DNA of 64,000 nucleotides, from positions 372,001 to 436,000 of the forward strand of contig NZ_LIRF01000005.1 in NCBI RefSeq assembly GCF_001297705.1. Reading direction: 5' to 3'. Source of the DNA: Chryseobacterium sp. ERMR1:04. GTDB taxonomy: Bacteria > Bacteroidota > Bacteroidia > Flavobacteriales > Weeksellaceae. Below are positions 8,541 through 18,053 of the stretch, piece after piece. The notes beneath the pieces are model-generated. The model saw only the letters and a list, made by a program, of their open reading frames with translations. It did not search any database and was not told the DNA's origin. Within the stretch, counting starts at the first letter, position 1, and the number at the start of each line of letters is the position of its first letter. Position numbers and translations under genes: made by a program.

Positions 8541-9695
8541 ATGATAAAAAATAAATTTGTTCTTTTTATTTCAGTGATACTGCTATCCTGTGGTGACAAA
8601 AAAGTAAAGACAAAAGAAACGCCTGTACAATCGTATCAGGTTTTGACGTTAGCTCCCAGACAAGTTATAGTTTACAATGATTTCCCGGCTTCAATACAAG
8701 GTGAAAATGTGGTTGAGATCAAGCCCATGGTATCTGGTTACCTTCAGGATATTTATGTGCCGGAAGGAGCAACGGTAACAAAAGGACAATTGTTATTTAG
8801 AATTAAAAATCCTCAATACGAACAGGATATTGTTACTGCTAAAGGCGCTATAAAAATTGCAGAAGCCAACGTGAATACCGCCCGTATGAACGTGGAGAAA
8901 GCAAGACCTTTGGTAGAGCAGGAAATTGTAAGTAAATACCAGCTCAGTTCGGCGCAATACGCTTTACAGTCTGAGCAAGCTGCTTTATCTCAGGCAAAAG
9001 CAACGCTTGCGAATGCATTAACCAATCAAGGGTATACATATATACGAAGTCCTCAGAGTGGAACCATTGGCCTTATTCCTTTTAAAATTGGTGCTTTAGT
9101 GAGCAGTACAGCAACGGATCCGTTGACTACATTATCGAATACAACGAATGTATTTGCTTATTTTTCTCTCAATGAAAAACAGTTGTTGGAATTTTTAGGC
9201 AATATGAAAGGCAATACAACCACTGAAAAGTTGAACAATATGCCTCTTGTAACGTTGGTGATGGCAGATGGAACGGTCTTTCCGGAAAAAGGAAGACTGG
9301 AAACAGCCAGTGGCGGAATCGACAGCAGTACAGGAACAGCTGTTTTCAAGGCGATATTTAATAATAAATTAGGACTTATTCAAAACGGAGCAAGTGCCAC
9401 CATCCGAATTCCTGTGAATATGGATAATTCTCTGTTGGTTCCACAGATAGCCATTTATCAGATGCAGGATAAGTCATTCGTTTATAAACTCATGAAAGGC
9501 AATCAGGTAATGAGTATGGCTGTGACTACTTCGCCGACTGATGATGGTAATTTTGTGGTGGTGAAAAGTGGTATAAATGCTGGCGATAAGGTGGTTCTTA
9601 ATGGACTTAATATTAGTGACAGTACAGTCATAAAGCCAACACCTGCAAATTCAGAGGATATTTACCGTACGATGAAAACTAAATCAAACCCATAG
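8541..9695 (+). CDS. RND efflux periplasmic adaptor (AcrA/MexA/CmeA type), lipoprotein
   Basis: 384 residues from ATG 8541. I prefer this start over an upstream in-frame ATG at 8502 because it gives a clean lipoprotein signal (MIKNKFVLFISVILLSCG, lipobox LLSC). Then follow the lipoyl/barrel-sandwich half (VVEIKPMVSGYLQDIYVPEG), an alpha-helical hairpin (~95-160), the second half-motif (YTYIRSPQSGTIG) and beta-barrel and membrane-proximal domains. The adaptor bridges the inner-membrane pump and the outer-membrane channel. First of three tightly packed genes (3-base gap to the pump). Confidence 0.92.
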   Translation: MIKNKFVLFISVILLSCGDKKVKTKETPVQSYQVLTLAPRQVIVYNDFPASIQGENVVEIKPMVSGYLQDIYVPEGATVTKGQLLFRIKNPQYEQDIVTAKGAIKIAEANVNTARMNVEKARPLVEQEIVSKYQLSSAQYALQSEQAALSQAKATLANALTNQGYTYIRSPQSGTIGLIPFKIGALVSSTATDPLTTLSNTTNVFAYFSLNEKQLLEFLGNMKGNTTTEKLNNMPLVTLVMADGTVFPEKGRLETASGGIDSSTGTAVFKAIFNNKLGLIQNGASATIRIPVNMDNSLLVPQIAIYQMQDKSFVYKLMKGNQVMSMAVTTSPTDDGNFVVVKSGINAGDKVVLNGLNISDSTVIKPTPANSEDIYRTMKTKSNP

Positions 9696-9698
9696 GTC

Positions 9699-12600
9699 AT
9701 GCTAAAATTATTTATAAGAAGGCCGGTATTGAGTACAGTAATTTCTGTCATCATTATCGTATTGGGGATTTTGGGAATAAGCAGTTTACCCGTAGCACAA
9801 TATCCGGATATTGCTCCGCCTACCATTCAGGTTTCTGCGTCTTATCCCGGTGCTAATACAACAACGTTGATTAACAGCGTAGTATATCCATTAGAACAAC
9901 AGATAAACGGGGTGGAGGGTATGACCTACATGACTTCCTCAGCAAGTAATACGGGTTCGGCGAGTATCAGTGTGTATTTTGCAGTAGGAGTAGATCCTAA
10001 TCAGGCTGCTGTAGATGTGCAAAACCGTATAAGTACGGTATTGTCTAAACTTCCGCAAGCAGTAACCCAAGCCGGAGTAACGGTAAGAAAGCAACAGAGC
10101 AGTAACGTGTTAATTGTAGGATTATACAGCGATAAAAAACAATATGATCAGAAGTTTTTACAAAATTACGCGGCCATCAATATTGTTCCGCAGTTGCAAA
10201 GAGCAAAAGGAGTAGGAGGTGCCAGTGTATTTGGCGGTGCGATGACGTATGCCATGCGTATTTGGTTACAACCGGATAAAATGGCGGCGTACGGATTGGT
10301 TCCTTCTGATGTAACAGCGGCATTAAATGCCCAAAACTTCAATGCTGCTCCGGGGAAAATTGGAGATAATATGGCGCAGGCCTTTCAATATGATATTACC
10401 TATTCCGGGACGTTGGTTTCGTTGGATCAATTTCAAAAAGTGATTGTTAAGTCAATCGGAAACGGACAGTATTTATATTTAAAAGATATTGCCAGAATTG
10501 ATTTAGGAACGCAAACCTATACCAGTGCTACGGCAATCAATGGGAAACCTGCAGTAGCCATTGCTATCAGCCAGACACCGGGTTCTAATGCGCAGGAAGT
10601 AATCGTTGGAGCTCAGAAAGTAATGGCAGATGCTTCTAAAATTCTTCCTTCGGGAATAAAAATGCTGGAGCTGGTCAACATCAACAACTTCTTAAATGAA
10701 AGTATCTCCAAAGTATTGCATACGCTTGTTGAATGTTTCTTACTGGTATTTCTCGTAATCCTTATTTTTTTACAGGATGTACGGTCTACGATTATCCATG
10801 GAGTTTCGGTTCCGGTATCTATTATAGGAACATTTTTCTTTTTGTATTTATTTGGATACAGTCTTAACCTTCTTACTTTATTTGCTTTGGTATTGGCGAT
10901 TGGTATTGTGGTAGATGATGCCGTTGTAGTGGTAGAAGCGGTTCACAGTAAATTGGAACAGGGCTATACTTCACCTCGAAAAGCAGCTATTGATGCCATG
11001 GGAGAAATTGCACCAGCCATTGTTTCTATTACACTTGTGATGGCTTCTGTATTTCTTCCGGTGACTTTCTTGGGAGGTTCGGCGGGTGTATTTTACAAAC
11101 AGTTTGGAATTACATTAGCGATTGCCATTATGATTTCAGCGGTAAATGCATTGACGTTAAGTCCCGCTTTGGCTGCCATGTTTTTACGACCACACAAGCA
11201 GGAAGAAGTAGGTGCTAAAAAAGGTTTTCTTCAAAAAATGAAGAATGGCTTTAATTCAAATTATGAAAAAGTAATCAAAAAATATACGGAAGCAGTAAGC
11301 TTTCTGATCAGAAGAAAATGGTTAACGGCTATTATTGTTGTTGCTTTTGGAGGACTATTTTATTTTACAATTAAAAGTGTGGCATCCAGTTTTGTTCCTG
11401 CGGAAGATATGGGGACTGTTTTTGTGAATGTCACCTTGCCAGCTGCGGCGACCAAAGAAAGGGTGCAGCTTATCAATAAGCAAATCGATAGCATTGCTCA
11501 TACCATTCCTCAGGTGCAGGCATCTATGACGACGCTGGGGCAAAATCAATTAGGTGGAAGCGGAAGTTCTTACGGAATGTTGATCTTAAGACTTACGCCT
11601 TGGAGTGATCGGCCCGGCATCACCGATAAAGATATTATAACACAGCTTACAGACAAAACAAAAAATATTCGGGGCGCTTCAATTAATTTCATGCAACAAC
11701 CTACCATCAGTGGTTTTGGAACGAGTGGAGGTTTTACTTTTCAAATAGAAGACAGAGGCGGGCATAGCATCAGTGATTTTTATGCAGTCTCTCAAAATTT
11801 TCTGGCAGCATTAAATAAAAGACCTGAAATACAGTATGCAGCAACCGCATTTAACCCTAATTTCCCTCAATATGAAGTAGATATTAATATTGCTAAATGT
11901 GAAGATAATGGGGTGCAACCTTCGGATATATTAAATCTGATGAATGTGTATTATGGAAGTTCATATGTAAGCAACTTTACAGAATTTGGTCAGCAGTATC
12001 AGGTTATTCTTCAGGCTGATAATCCTTACAGAGGCACGGTTGAGCAGATGAACAATATCAAAATACGTACAAGTAGCGGAACCATGAGCCCAATTTCAGA
12101 ATATGTGACGATGAAAAAGGTATTTGGACCTTCCTCTATCTCTCGTTTTAATATGTATAATGCTATTTCAATCAATGGATCTCCTAATACCGGATATAGT
12201 ACCGGACAATCTATGGAGGCAATCAACGAAGTGGCAGCTCAGGCTTTACCGCCAGGCTATAGTTTTGAATACAGCGGAATGAGTAAAGAAGAGCAAAATT
12301 CAGGCTCTCAGGCCAGTATTATATTTCTGCTGAGTCTTTGTTTTGTATATCTGCTGCTGAGTGCTTTGTACGAAAGTTACATTCTTCCCTTAGCGGTTAT
12401 TCTTTCGCTCCCTGTGGGGCTAAGCGGGATATTTGTGTTTGCAAAATTGTTTGGAATAGATAATAATATTTATGTGCAGATCTGTATGATTATGCTGATT
12501 GGTCTTTTGGCTAAAAATGCTATTCTGATGGTTGAGTTTTCTCTGGAAAAAAGACAGGAAGGAATGGGATTGTTGGAGAGCGCACTGGAAGGAGCTAAAA

Positions 12601-12854
12601 TCAGGATCCGTCCGATATTAATGACTTCATTGGCGTTTATTTTTGGGTTAATGCCTTTAATGTTTTCTACCGGAGTTGGTGCCAATGGGAACAGATCAAT
12701 TGGTATTGGTTCCATTGGTGGAATGTTGTTCGGAACTTTATTGGGGATATTTGTAATCCCGGGATTATATGTAATTTTCCAAGGGTTACAGGAGAAAATA
12801 AAGTCTAATAAGTATGACGAGAATGATGAACTGATTGTTGAAAACAAAAAATAA
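9699..12854 (+). CDS. RND multidrug efflux permease (AcrB/CmeB, HAE1 type)
   Basis: 1051 residues, the standard length, with 12 membrane helices and two large periplasmic loops. The N-terminus MLKLFIRRPVLSTVISVIII and the PVAQYPDIAPP segment are typical of HAE1 pumps. The proton-relay Asp pair is present in helix 4 (AIGIVVDDAVVVVEAV) and the Lys in helix 10 (GLLAKNAILMVEF). It is driven by proton influx and exports amphiphilic compounds from the periplasm. Substrates cannot be predicted. It ends 7 bases before the channel gene. Confidence 0.95.
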   Translation: MLKLFIRRPVLSTVISVIIIVLGILGISSLPVAQYPDIAPPTIQVSASYPGANTTTLINSVVYPLEQQINGVEGMTYMTSSASNTGSASISVYFAVGVDPNQAAVDVQNRISTVLSKLPQAVTQAGVTVRKQQSSNVLIVGLYSDKKQYDQKFLQNYAAINIVPQLQRAKGVGGASVFGGAMTYAMRIWLQPDKMAAYGLVPSDVTAALNAQNFNAAPGKIGDNMAQAFQYDITYSGTLVSLDQFQKVIVKSIGNGQYLYLKDIARIDLGTQTYTSATAINGKPAVAIAISQTPGSNAQEVIVGAQKVMADASKILPSGIKMLELVNINNFLNESISKVLHTLVECFLLVFLVILIFLQDVRSTIIHGVSVPVSIIGTFFFLYLFGYSLNLLTLFALVLAIGIVVDDAVVVVEAVHSKLEQGYTSPRKAAIDAMGEIAPAIVSITLVMASVFLPVTFLGGSAGVFYKQFGITLAIAIMISAVNALTLSPALAAMFLRPHKQEEVGAKKGFLQKMKNGFNSNYEKVIKKYTEAVSFLIRRKWLTAIIVVAFGGLFYFTIKSVASSFVPAEDMGTVFVNVTLPAAATKERVQLINKQIDSIAHTIPQVQASMTTLGQNQLGGSGSSYGMLILRLTPWSDRPGITDKDIITQLTDKTKNIRGASINFMQQPTISGFGTSGGFTFQIEDRGGHSISDFYAVSQNFLAALNKRPEIQYAATAFNPNFPQYEVDINIAKCEDNGVQPSDILNLMNVYYGSSYVSNFTEFGQQYQVILQADNPYRGTVEQMNNIKIRTSSGTMSPISEYVTMKKVFGPSSISRFNMYNAISINGSPNTGYSTGQSMEAINEVAAQALPPGYSFEYSGMSKEEQNSGSQASIIFLLSLCFVYLLLSALYESYILPLAVILSLPVGLSGIFVFAKLFGIDNNIYVQICMIMLIGLLAKNAILMVEFSLEKRQEGMGLLESALEGAKIRIRPILMTSLAFIFGLMPLMFSTGVGANGNRSIGIGSIGGMLFGTLLGIFVIPGLYVIFQGLQEKIKSNKYDENDELIVENKK

Positions 12855-12861
12855 TCTTAGA

Positions 12862-14259
12862 ATGAAAAGCATGAAACCATTGAAGAAAAAATATACGTTT
12901 ATTCTACAGATTGCAGCATTTTCAGCGGTACTTTACAGTTGTGATGTTACGAAACCTTATGCCAATAAACAATCAGTTCAGGATAATTTATTTGGAGACT
13001 CAGCAAAGTCTGCTACCAAAAGTATTGCTGTACTTTCATGGAAAGAAATATTTAAAGATCCATTATTACAACAGCTCATTAGTGAGGGGATTGATCATAA
13101 TTTAGATCTGAAAACGGCTACGGCCAATCTGAAAGCGGCAGAAGCTAATTTTGTACAGAGTAAGCAGGCGTTTTTACCTTCGCTTTCTGGTAATGCTTCG
13201 GCGGGTGCTTATCATCCTGCCAGTAGTCAGGCATCTAATTCACAGGTGTATCAGCTCTATGCACTTTCATCTTGGCAGGTGGATATTTGGGGTAAACTGA
13301 GAAGTACTAAACGATCAATGTATGCCAGCTATCTTGCCGGTGATGCGTATAGACAGGCGGTACAGACGCAGCTTGTTGCCAATATTGCTGTTTCATATTA
13401 TCAATTACTTGCGTATGATGAGCAGCTTGCGATTGTTCAGCAGTCGTTGGAGGTATATTCTAAAGATACAGAAACAATGAAAATTTTAAAGAACAGTGAT
13501 GTGGTTACGGGCGCTGCAGTGGTACAAAGTGCAGCGAATTATTATGCTGTAAAATCTACCGTCCCCGATATCAAAAATAATATTCGTCAGACCGAAAATA
13601 CATTGTCTTTATTGCTGGGAAGAGCACCGGGAGCTATTAAAAGAGATTCACTTTTTAATGAGCAGACGTATAATGAGTTGTCAACGGGCTTGCCGGTGGA
13701 ACTACTTGCTAACAGGCCTGATGTAAAAGAAGCTGAACTGCAACTGCGAAGTTATTTTGAACAGATAAATGTAGCCAAAGCTTCATTTTATCCCTCGCTT
13801 ACGATAACGGGACAGGCAGGTTTGTATGCAACAGAGTTGAAGTCTGTTTTCAATGCAGGCGCTTTCTTAGCCAATGTTGTGGGTGGATTGACACAGCCTA
13901 TTTTTAATAACGGTCTCAATAAACAGAAACTAAAAATAGCACAGGCCAATTACGAAGCTGCAGAATATAATTACAGTAAAATATTGCTTACCGCAGGGCA
14001 GGAGGTATCTAATGCGCTTTATCAATATCAGATGGTGGATGAAAAATCATCTTCTCGTCAGGAGCAAATCGCTAATCTTGAAAAAGCAGTTCATTTTACA
14101 AAAGAATTACTAAAATATACCAGCGCCACCAATTATACAGACGTTCTTACTTCAGAACAAAGTCTCTTAAGTGCAAGACAAAGTGCGGTTACAGATAAGC
14201 TTCAACAGCTTCAGGCAGTCGTGAATTTGTATGCCGCTTTAGGAGGAGGATGGAAATAA
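12862..14259 (+). CDS. Outer-membrane efflux channel (OprM/CmeC, NodT family), lipoprotein
   Basis: 465 residues from ATG 12862; an upstream TTG at 12835 lies inside the pump gene and is not needed. The signal peptide ends in a lipobox (AVLYSC). Two OEP repeats follow, each with a long helix pair and strand region, including NLDLKTATANLKAAEANF and the second-half LLANRPDVKEAELQLRSYFEQINVAKASFYPSL that marks the NodT family. It completes the tripartite pump with the two genes upstream; a terminator follows at 14362. Confidence 0.92.
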   Translation: MKSMKPLKKKYTFILQIAAFSAVLYSCDVTKPYANKQSVQDNLFGDSAKSATKSIAVLSWKEIFKDPLLQQLISEGIDHNLDLKTATANLKAAEANFVQSKQAFLPSLSGNASAGAYHPASSQASNSQVYQLYALSSWQVDIWGKLRSTKRSMYASYLAGDAYRQAVQTQLVANIAVSYYQLLAYDEQLAIVQQSLEVYSKDTETMKILKNSDVVTGAAVVQSAANYYAVKSTVPDIKNNIRQTENTLSLLLGRAPGAIKRDSLFNEQTYNELSTGLPVELLANRPDVKEAELQLRSYFEQINVAKASFYPSLTITGQAGLYATELKSVFNAGAFLANVVGGLTQPIFNNGLNKQKLKIAQANYEAAEYNYSKILLTAGQEVSNALYQYQMVDEKSSSRQEQIANLEKAVHFTKELLKYTSATNYTDVLTSEQSLLSARQSAVTDKLQQLQAVVNLYAALGGGWK

Positions 14260-14361
14260 TGATAGAGCTATTTTGCCTTTTAATATCTATTAATTGTTGA
14301 TAATTCCACTTTTTAATACCGATATTTCTATTAGAATTATAGCTTTTTTAAGACAAATTTT

Positions 14362-14395
14362 AACCCTTTACATACGATTGTTTAAAGGGTTTTTT
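14362..14395 (+). terminator. Terminator of the RND operon
   Basis: Stem AACCCTTTA (14362-14370) with TAAAGGGTT (14383-14391), 12-base loop, then a run of T. Confidence 0.85.
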
Positions 14396-15023
14396 GTTTA
14401 TCAACAGCACTTTTTAAGATGAAATAAGTAGATAATTGTTATAATATTCCTTTTTATAAATGAAAATGAGTCTTAAAATAGAGTTTATAATGGGGTATTT
14501 GACGAATTATTTTGAAATAAATTTGATAATTATTAAGTATAGATAAAATCTATTATATTTCATTTTATTCACTTTTTACGAGATTTTAATTGCTTATTTT
14601 TTATTAAAAAAAAGTGAATTATTAGGCCTGTTTCAAAAAGTTATATCACTCTTCAAAGTTTTATTATAACAAACAGAATACTTTCAAAGATAATATTTAA
14701 TTCAAAATTTTTAAAATTACATTTTCTTCACTATTTTGTGATAATTATATTAATAATGTAATTTGATGGGTTTGTAAAAACTATATTTAGATTTAAATAA
14801 TAAAATATTGTGGAATTGCAATAAAAAGCATTTTTAAGGGATTTTTTTTTACGAATATGTTAGTTTTAAACCTTTTTAATTGTTGAATGGATGGCGTATT
14901 TCCAATATGATTATATGGAATTGTAAAAATTATTGTGCGGAATCTTAATAATTAAGCTTGATAATAAGTTTGTTATAATTAATCGAGATACCACGTTTGG
15001 TTATTTTAATTATTCATTTTAAG
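14396..15023. other. Very AT-rich non-coding region
   Basis: About 630 bases with no ORF, no clear hairpin apart from the preceding terminator, and no repeat shared with the rest of the window that I can see. It serves as the upstream region of the secreted-protein gene at 15058. Confidence 0.5.
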
Positions 15024-15031
15024 TAGATTTG
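15024..15031 (+). promoter_or_regulatory. -7 promoter box TAGATTTG
   Basis: Exact match to TAnnTTTG, ending 26 bases before the start codon at 15058. A TTTG at 14996-14999 is the best -33 candidate but its spacing (24) is longer than ideal. Confidence 0.6.
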
Positions 15032-15057
15032 CGAAAATAATTATGAATACTTAAAAA

Positions 15058-15672
15058 ATGAGGAATTTAGTTTTATCAATTGGCTTTTTTTCAGCTTTAA
15101 CTTTAAATGCGCAAGTTGGAATCAATACAATTACACCCAAAGCATCTTTAGACATTAACAAATCAGTAAATACAACAAGTGCAGAAGGGTTTCTTACCGT
15201 AAGAATAACAGGAACAGAGCTGGCAGCAAAAGATAATTTGTATGGTGCAGATCAAAATTCAACGGTTGTTTATGCTACAGGTGCTCCGGGAACTCCAACT
15301 ACAAAAACATCCAATATCACAAGCCCCGGATTTTACTATTATAAAAACAGTATTTCGAAGTGGGTGGGATTAACGATGCCAAAGTTTTTCTACATGCCAT
15401 CTATCTTGTTTGATACCACAACACTAGGAGCAGGAACCAAAGATTTATATCAACTTTATTTAACACAATTCAGTACACCGGCAGTATCAAGTACAGGTTC
15501 GGCAGGGAAAATTCCTGTGTTGGAAAGAGGGGATTTGGAATATTATGTTACCTATCTTGATTCCACTGTTTTCACAGGAGTAACCATAAATGCCAACGGT
15601 GTAATGAACTACACCGTAAGCAGTAACGCTACAGAAGCAAGTTTCATGAATATTGTATTTGTTGTTAAATAA
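15058..15672 (+). CDS. Secreted surface protein of a common flavobacterial type, function unknown
   Basis: 204 residues with a Sec signal peptide (MRNLVLSIGFFSALTLNAQ, cleavage after AQ). The mature start VGINTITPKASLDINKS is the recurring opening of many Chryseobacterium/Flavobacterium surface proteins, followed by Thr/Ser/Gly-rich beta sequence and FYYYKNSISKWVGL. The rest predicts beta strands. No T9SS sorting domain is visible at the C-terminus. Eleven bases separate it from the lectin-like gene, so they are likely co-transcribed and may act together at the cell surface. Confidence 0.75.
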   Translation: MRNLVLSIGFFSALTLNAQVGINTITPKASLDINKSVNTTSAEGFLTVRITGTELAAKDNLYGADQNSTVVYATGAPGTPTTKTSNITSPGFYYYKNSISKWVGLTMPKFFYMPSILFDTTTLGAGTKDLYQLYLTQFSTPAVSSTGSAGKIPVLERGDLEYYVTYLDSTVFTGVTINANGVMNYTVSSNATEASFMNIVFVVK

Positions 15673-15682
15673 ATGTATTAAA

Positions 15683-17077
15683 ATGATTTTTTATAAAAAA
15701 TATTTAATAGCAAGTTTCATCCTTTTAATTTCTTTTACAGGAACTATTTTCGCACAATTTACCATTACCAATACTTTGAAATCTAATAATTCTGCGGGAT
15801 TAAAGATTGGAGATAATGCCTATCTAACTGCTGCCAGCGGAGCAGATATAAATGGGGCAGGATGGTTAAGACTTACCGAAGCAAAAACCAACCAGAAAGG
15901 GTATATGTATGTAATGCAGGGGTTTCCTACCACCTTGGGAGTGATTGCAGATTTTGAATATGTGCAATGGCGTAATGTGTCAGATCCCACATATTTTGGT
16001 GCTGATGGGTTCTCTGTCTTTTTGTTTAACGCATCAGTGAGTGAAACTGATTTTAAGCTCGGAGGTTACGGAGGCTCGTTAGGATATGCTACTTTTAGTA
16101 ATCCTTCCGGAACTACTGGTTTGTCAGGCGGATATCTGGGGATTGGTTTTGATGCTTATGGTAATTACGCGACAAATACAGAGAGTAGAAACGGCGGTAG
16201 CGCCAATGCAGTTCCGAACTCTATTATCGTTCGAGGCCCTAGTAGTTCTACCTATTCGCAATCAAACACCTACCTAACAAGAGTTGATTTAGGAGATAGA
16301 ACTGGAACTTTAAATGCAATCAGACAGAGAGACGAGATTGATTATAATACCGTAACTACATCCAGACCTGCAAGTGATGTTTTTTACAGAAGAGTACAGA
16401 TAAGCATTACAAAGCCAGCAAATGATTATGTAATCACGATCAAATGGAGAAAGCAAAATCAAACCACTTTTACAGAAATTCTTAATTATACATTGAACGG
16501 GACAACATACCCAATACCTGCGAATTTAAAATTAGGATTTGCAGCTTCAACAGGAGGAGGTTTTAATTTTCAGGAAATTAGAAATATCTTGTTAACGACG
16601 CCTGGGAACTTAAGAGTAGACAGCCGTGCAGATTTTCCTTTTGCGTGTAATGAAAAGAAAAATACAGTAAGTTTTAAAGTTGAGGTAACGAATGATACAG
16701 CAGCAGCATTGAACAATATCAGTTTCACTAGTAAAGTAACCAATGCGGCCAATACGCTGCTTACATCTTCGCAATTTAAAATTACAAGTGTGTCTTTAAG
16801 CAGTGGTTTTACCAACTCTACGATACCGACTTCTAATTTTACCACCAATGAAATTAATGGTGTCGTAGGTTTAGCAGCAAAATCTTCAGGTATAGTTACC
16901 ATTACAGGAGATTACATTAGAGGGGTAAAAGCAAATCAAACTTTCAAAGATGTTTCAACTGCAAATACAACTGAAATAACGGATACAGATACAACCAATA
17001 ATACCGCAACCACAACCATTGATGTGAAAAAATGCAGTGTGATGAGTAATCCGAGTATGCCTGCACGATATAAGTAG
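15683..17077 (+). CDS. Secreted L-type-lectin-domain protein
   Basis: 464 residues from ATG 15683 (an earlier in-frame start at 15653 would overlap the previous gene). After the signal peptide (ending IFAQ) residues ~20-320 look like a legume/L-type lectin beta-sandwich: ADGFSVFLFNAS, YLGIGFDAYGNY and later LKLGFAASTGGGFNFQEIRNI. Residues ~325-450 resemble a DUF11-like/Ig-like repeat (VSFKVEVTNDTAAALNNISF). Relatives often continue into long repeats or a C-terminal anchoring domain; this one stops soon after KKCSVMSNPSMP, so attachment is unclear. Probably binds surface or environmental glycans (inference). Confidence 0.75.
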   Translation: MIFYKKYLIASFILLISFTGTIFAQFTITNTLKSNNSAGLKIGDNAYLTAASGADINGAGWLRLTEAKTNQKGYMYVMQGFPTTLGVIADFEYVQWRNVSDPTYFGADGFSVFLFNASVSETDFKLGGYGGSLGYATFSNPSGTTGLSGGYLGIGFDAYGNYATNTESRNGGSANAVPNSIIVRGPSSSTYSQSNTYLTRVDLGDRTGTLNAIRQRDEIDYNTVTTSRPASDVFYRRVQISITKPANDYVITIKWRKQNQTTFTEILNYTLNGTTYPIPANLKLGFAASTGGGFNFQEIRNILLTTPGNLRVDSRADFPFACNEKKNTVSFKVEVTNDTAAALNNISFTSKVTNAANTLLTSSQFKITSVSLSSGFTNSTIPTSNFTTNEINGVVGLAAKSSGIVTITGDYIRGVKANQTFKDVSTANTTEITDTDTTNNTATTTIDVKKCSVMSNPSMPARYK

Positions 17078-17118
17078 TTTTAGTTGATTGTTTAATTAAA
17101 ACGCAAGATATTTACTTT

Positions 17119-17154
17119 AAAAACCTGTTAATTGTTTGATTAACAGGTTTTTTT
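17119..17154 (+). terminator. Strong terminator after the lectin gene
   Basis: Perfect 12-bp stem AAACCTGTTAAT (17121-17132) with ATTAACAGGTTT (17139-17150), loop TGTTTG, extended by flanking A/T pairs and a T run. Confidence 0.9.
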
Positions 17155-17350
17155 GTTTCCTAATTGAGTAATGAAATATATGCGGTAGCGGTTTTTTGTT
17201 ATATGAATATTTGGGAAGCGAGCTAGATCGATTTACTTAATCTTTCTGAATTATTCATCTTAAAAAGTATATTTATAAACCATATTTCTGATTTTAGGTA
17301 AAAAAAATTGAATTTTAATCCATTAATAAACTAAATGTTATTTAATTTGG

Positions 17351-17358
17351 TATATTTG
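17351..17358 (+). promoter_or_regulatory. -7 promoter box TATATTTG of the carotenoid operon
   Basis: Exact TAnnTTTG match. It lies inside the longer ORF that begins at 17335, which argues that the regulator really starts at ATG 17377. No -33 box at ideal spacing was found. Confidence 0.6.
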
Positions 17359-17376
17359 TATTCTAAATTTAGGGTT

Positions 17377-18051
17377 ATGAATTTTGATCTTGTTAAAGAT
17401 GTGGTAGGCTTACTGGAGCAATTTGAGACTGAAAATAAAAATTCTCAGTATGCGGATACCATTGAAGGATTCAAATCATGGGTTTGTCATAAAGAATCTA
17501 TGACGAATGATGATGAAACCGATACTCCAAATTGGGAGGGTAAAGAAAACGGGAGAAGTCCGGAAAGTGCGATCAGTACTTTATTGGTTCATCTTAACAG
17601 ATATGCAAAGACCTATTCTAAATCTGCTATTTCGGGTTCTGACTTTGCCACGCAGGAAGATTTTATTTATCTGATCAATTTGAAAGCATTTGGTGAGATG
17701 ACCAAAATGGAACTCATCAAAAAAAATATTCAGGATAAGCCTGTGGGAATGTTGATCATTAACAGATTGATCAAGCAAGGTTGGGTGCATCAGCAAGACT
17801 CAGTTGAGGATAAAAGAACAAAATTAATACAAATTACGGATCAGGGAATGGAAGCCTTGGAAAACCAAATGGAAAAAATCCGTAATGCAACCCACATTGT
17901 GGCAGGAAACCTAAACTATTCTGAAAAGATGGAATTAATTCGTATTCTGAATAAATTAGACCAATTTCATTATCCTATTTTCAATCAAAATATAGACAGT
18001 AAAGATTTGATCAATGCCGTGTATCAGCAATATTCATTTGAGAAAAATTAA
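17377..18051 (+). CDS. MarR-family regulator heading the carotenoid operon
   Basis: 224 residues from ATG 17377. The MarR winged helix-turn-helix covers ~85-185: FGEMTKMELIKKNIQDKPVG (recognition region) followed by the wing VEDKRTKLIQITDQGMEALE. An N-terminal ~70-residue extension precedes the usual MarR core. The gene is 2 bases before crtI, so it is co-transcribed with the pigment genes and probably regulates them and itself (inference). The ligand is unknown. Confidence 0.85.
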   Translation: MNFDLVKDVVGLLEQFETENKNSQYADTIEGFKSWVCHKESMTNDDETDTPNWEGKENGRSPESAISTLLVHLNRYAKTYSKSAISGSDFATQEDFIYLINLKAFGEMTKMELIKKNIQDKPVGMLIINRLIKQGWVHQQDSVEDKRTKLIQITDQGMEALENQMEKIRNATHIVAGNLNYSEKMELIRILNKLDQFHYPIFNQNIDSKDLINAVYQQYSFEKN

Positions 18052-18053
18052 AA

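Noticed and set aside
12470..12847. Minus-strand 125-residue ORF at the end of the RND pump
   Set aside because: Antisense shadow of the pump's last helices.
12835..12861. TTG start for the RND outer-membrane channel, inside the pump gene
   Set aside because: ATG 12862 directly precedes a proper lipoprotein signal peptide; no need for the overlap.
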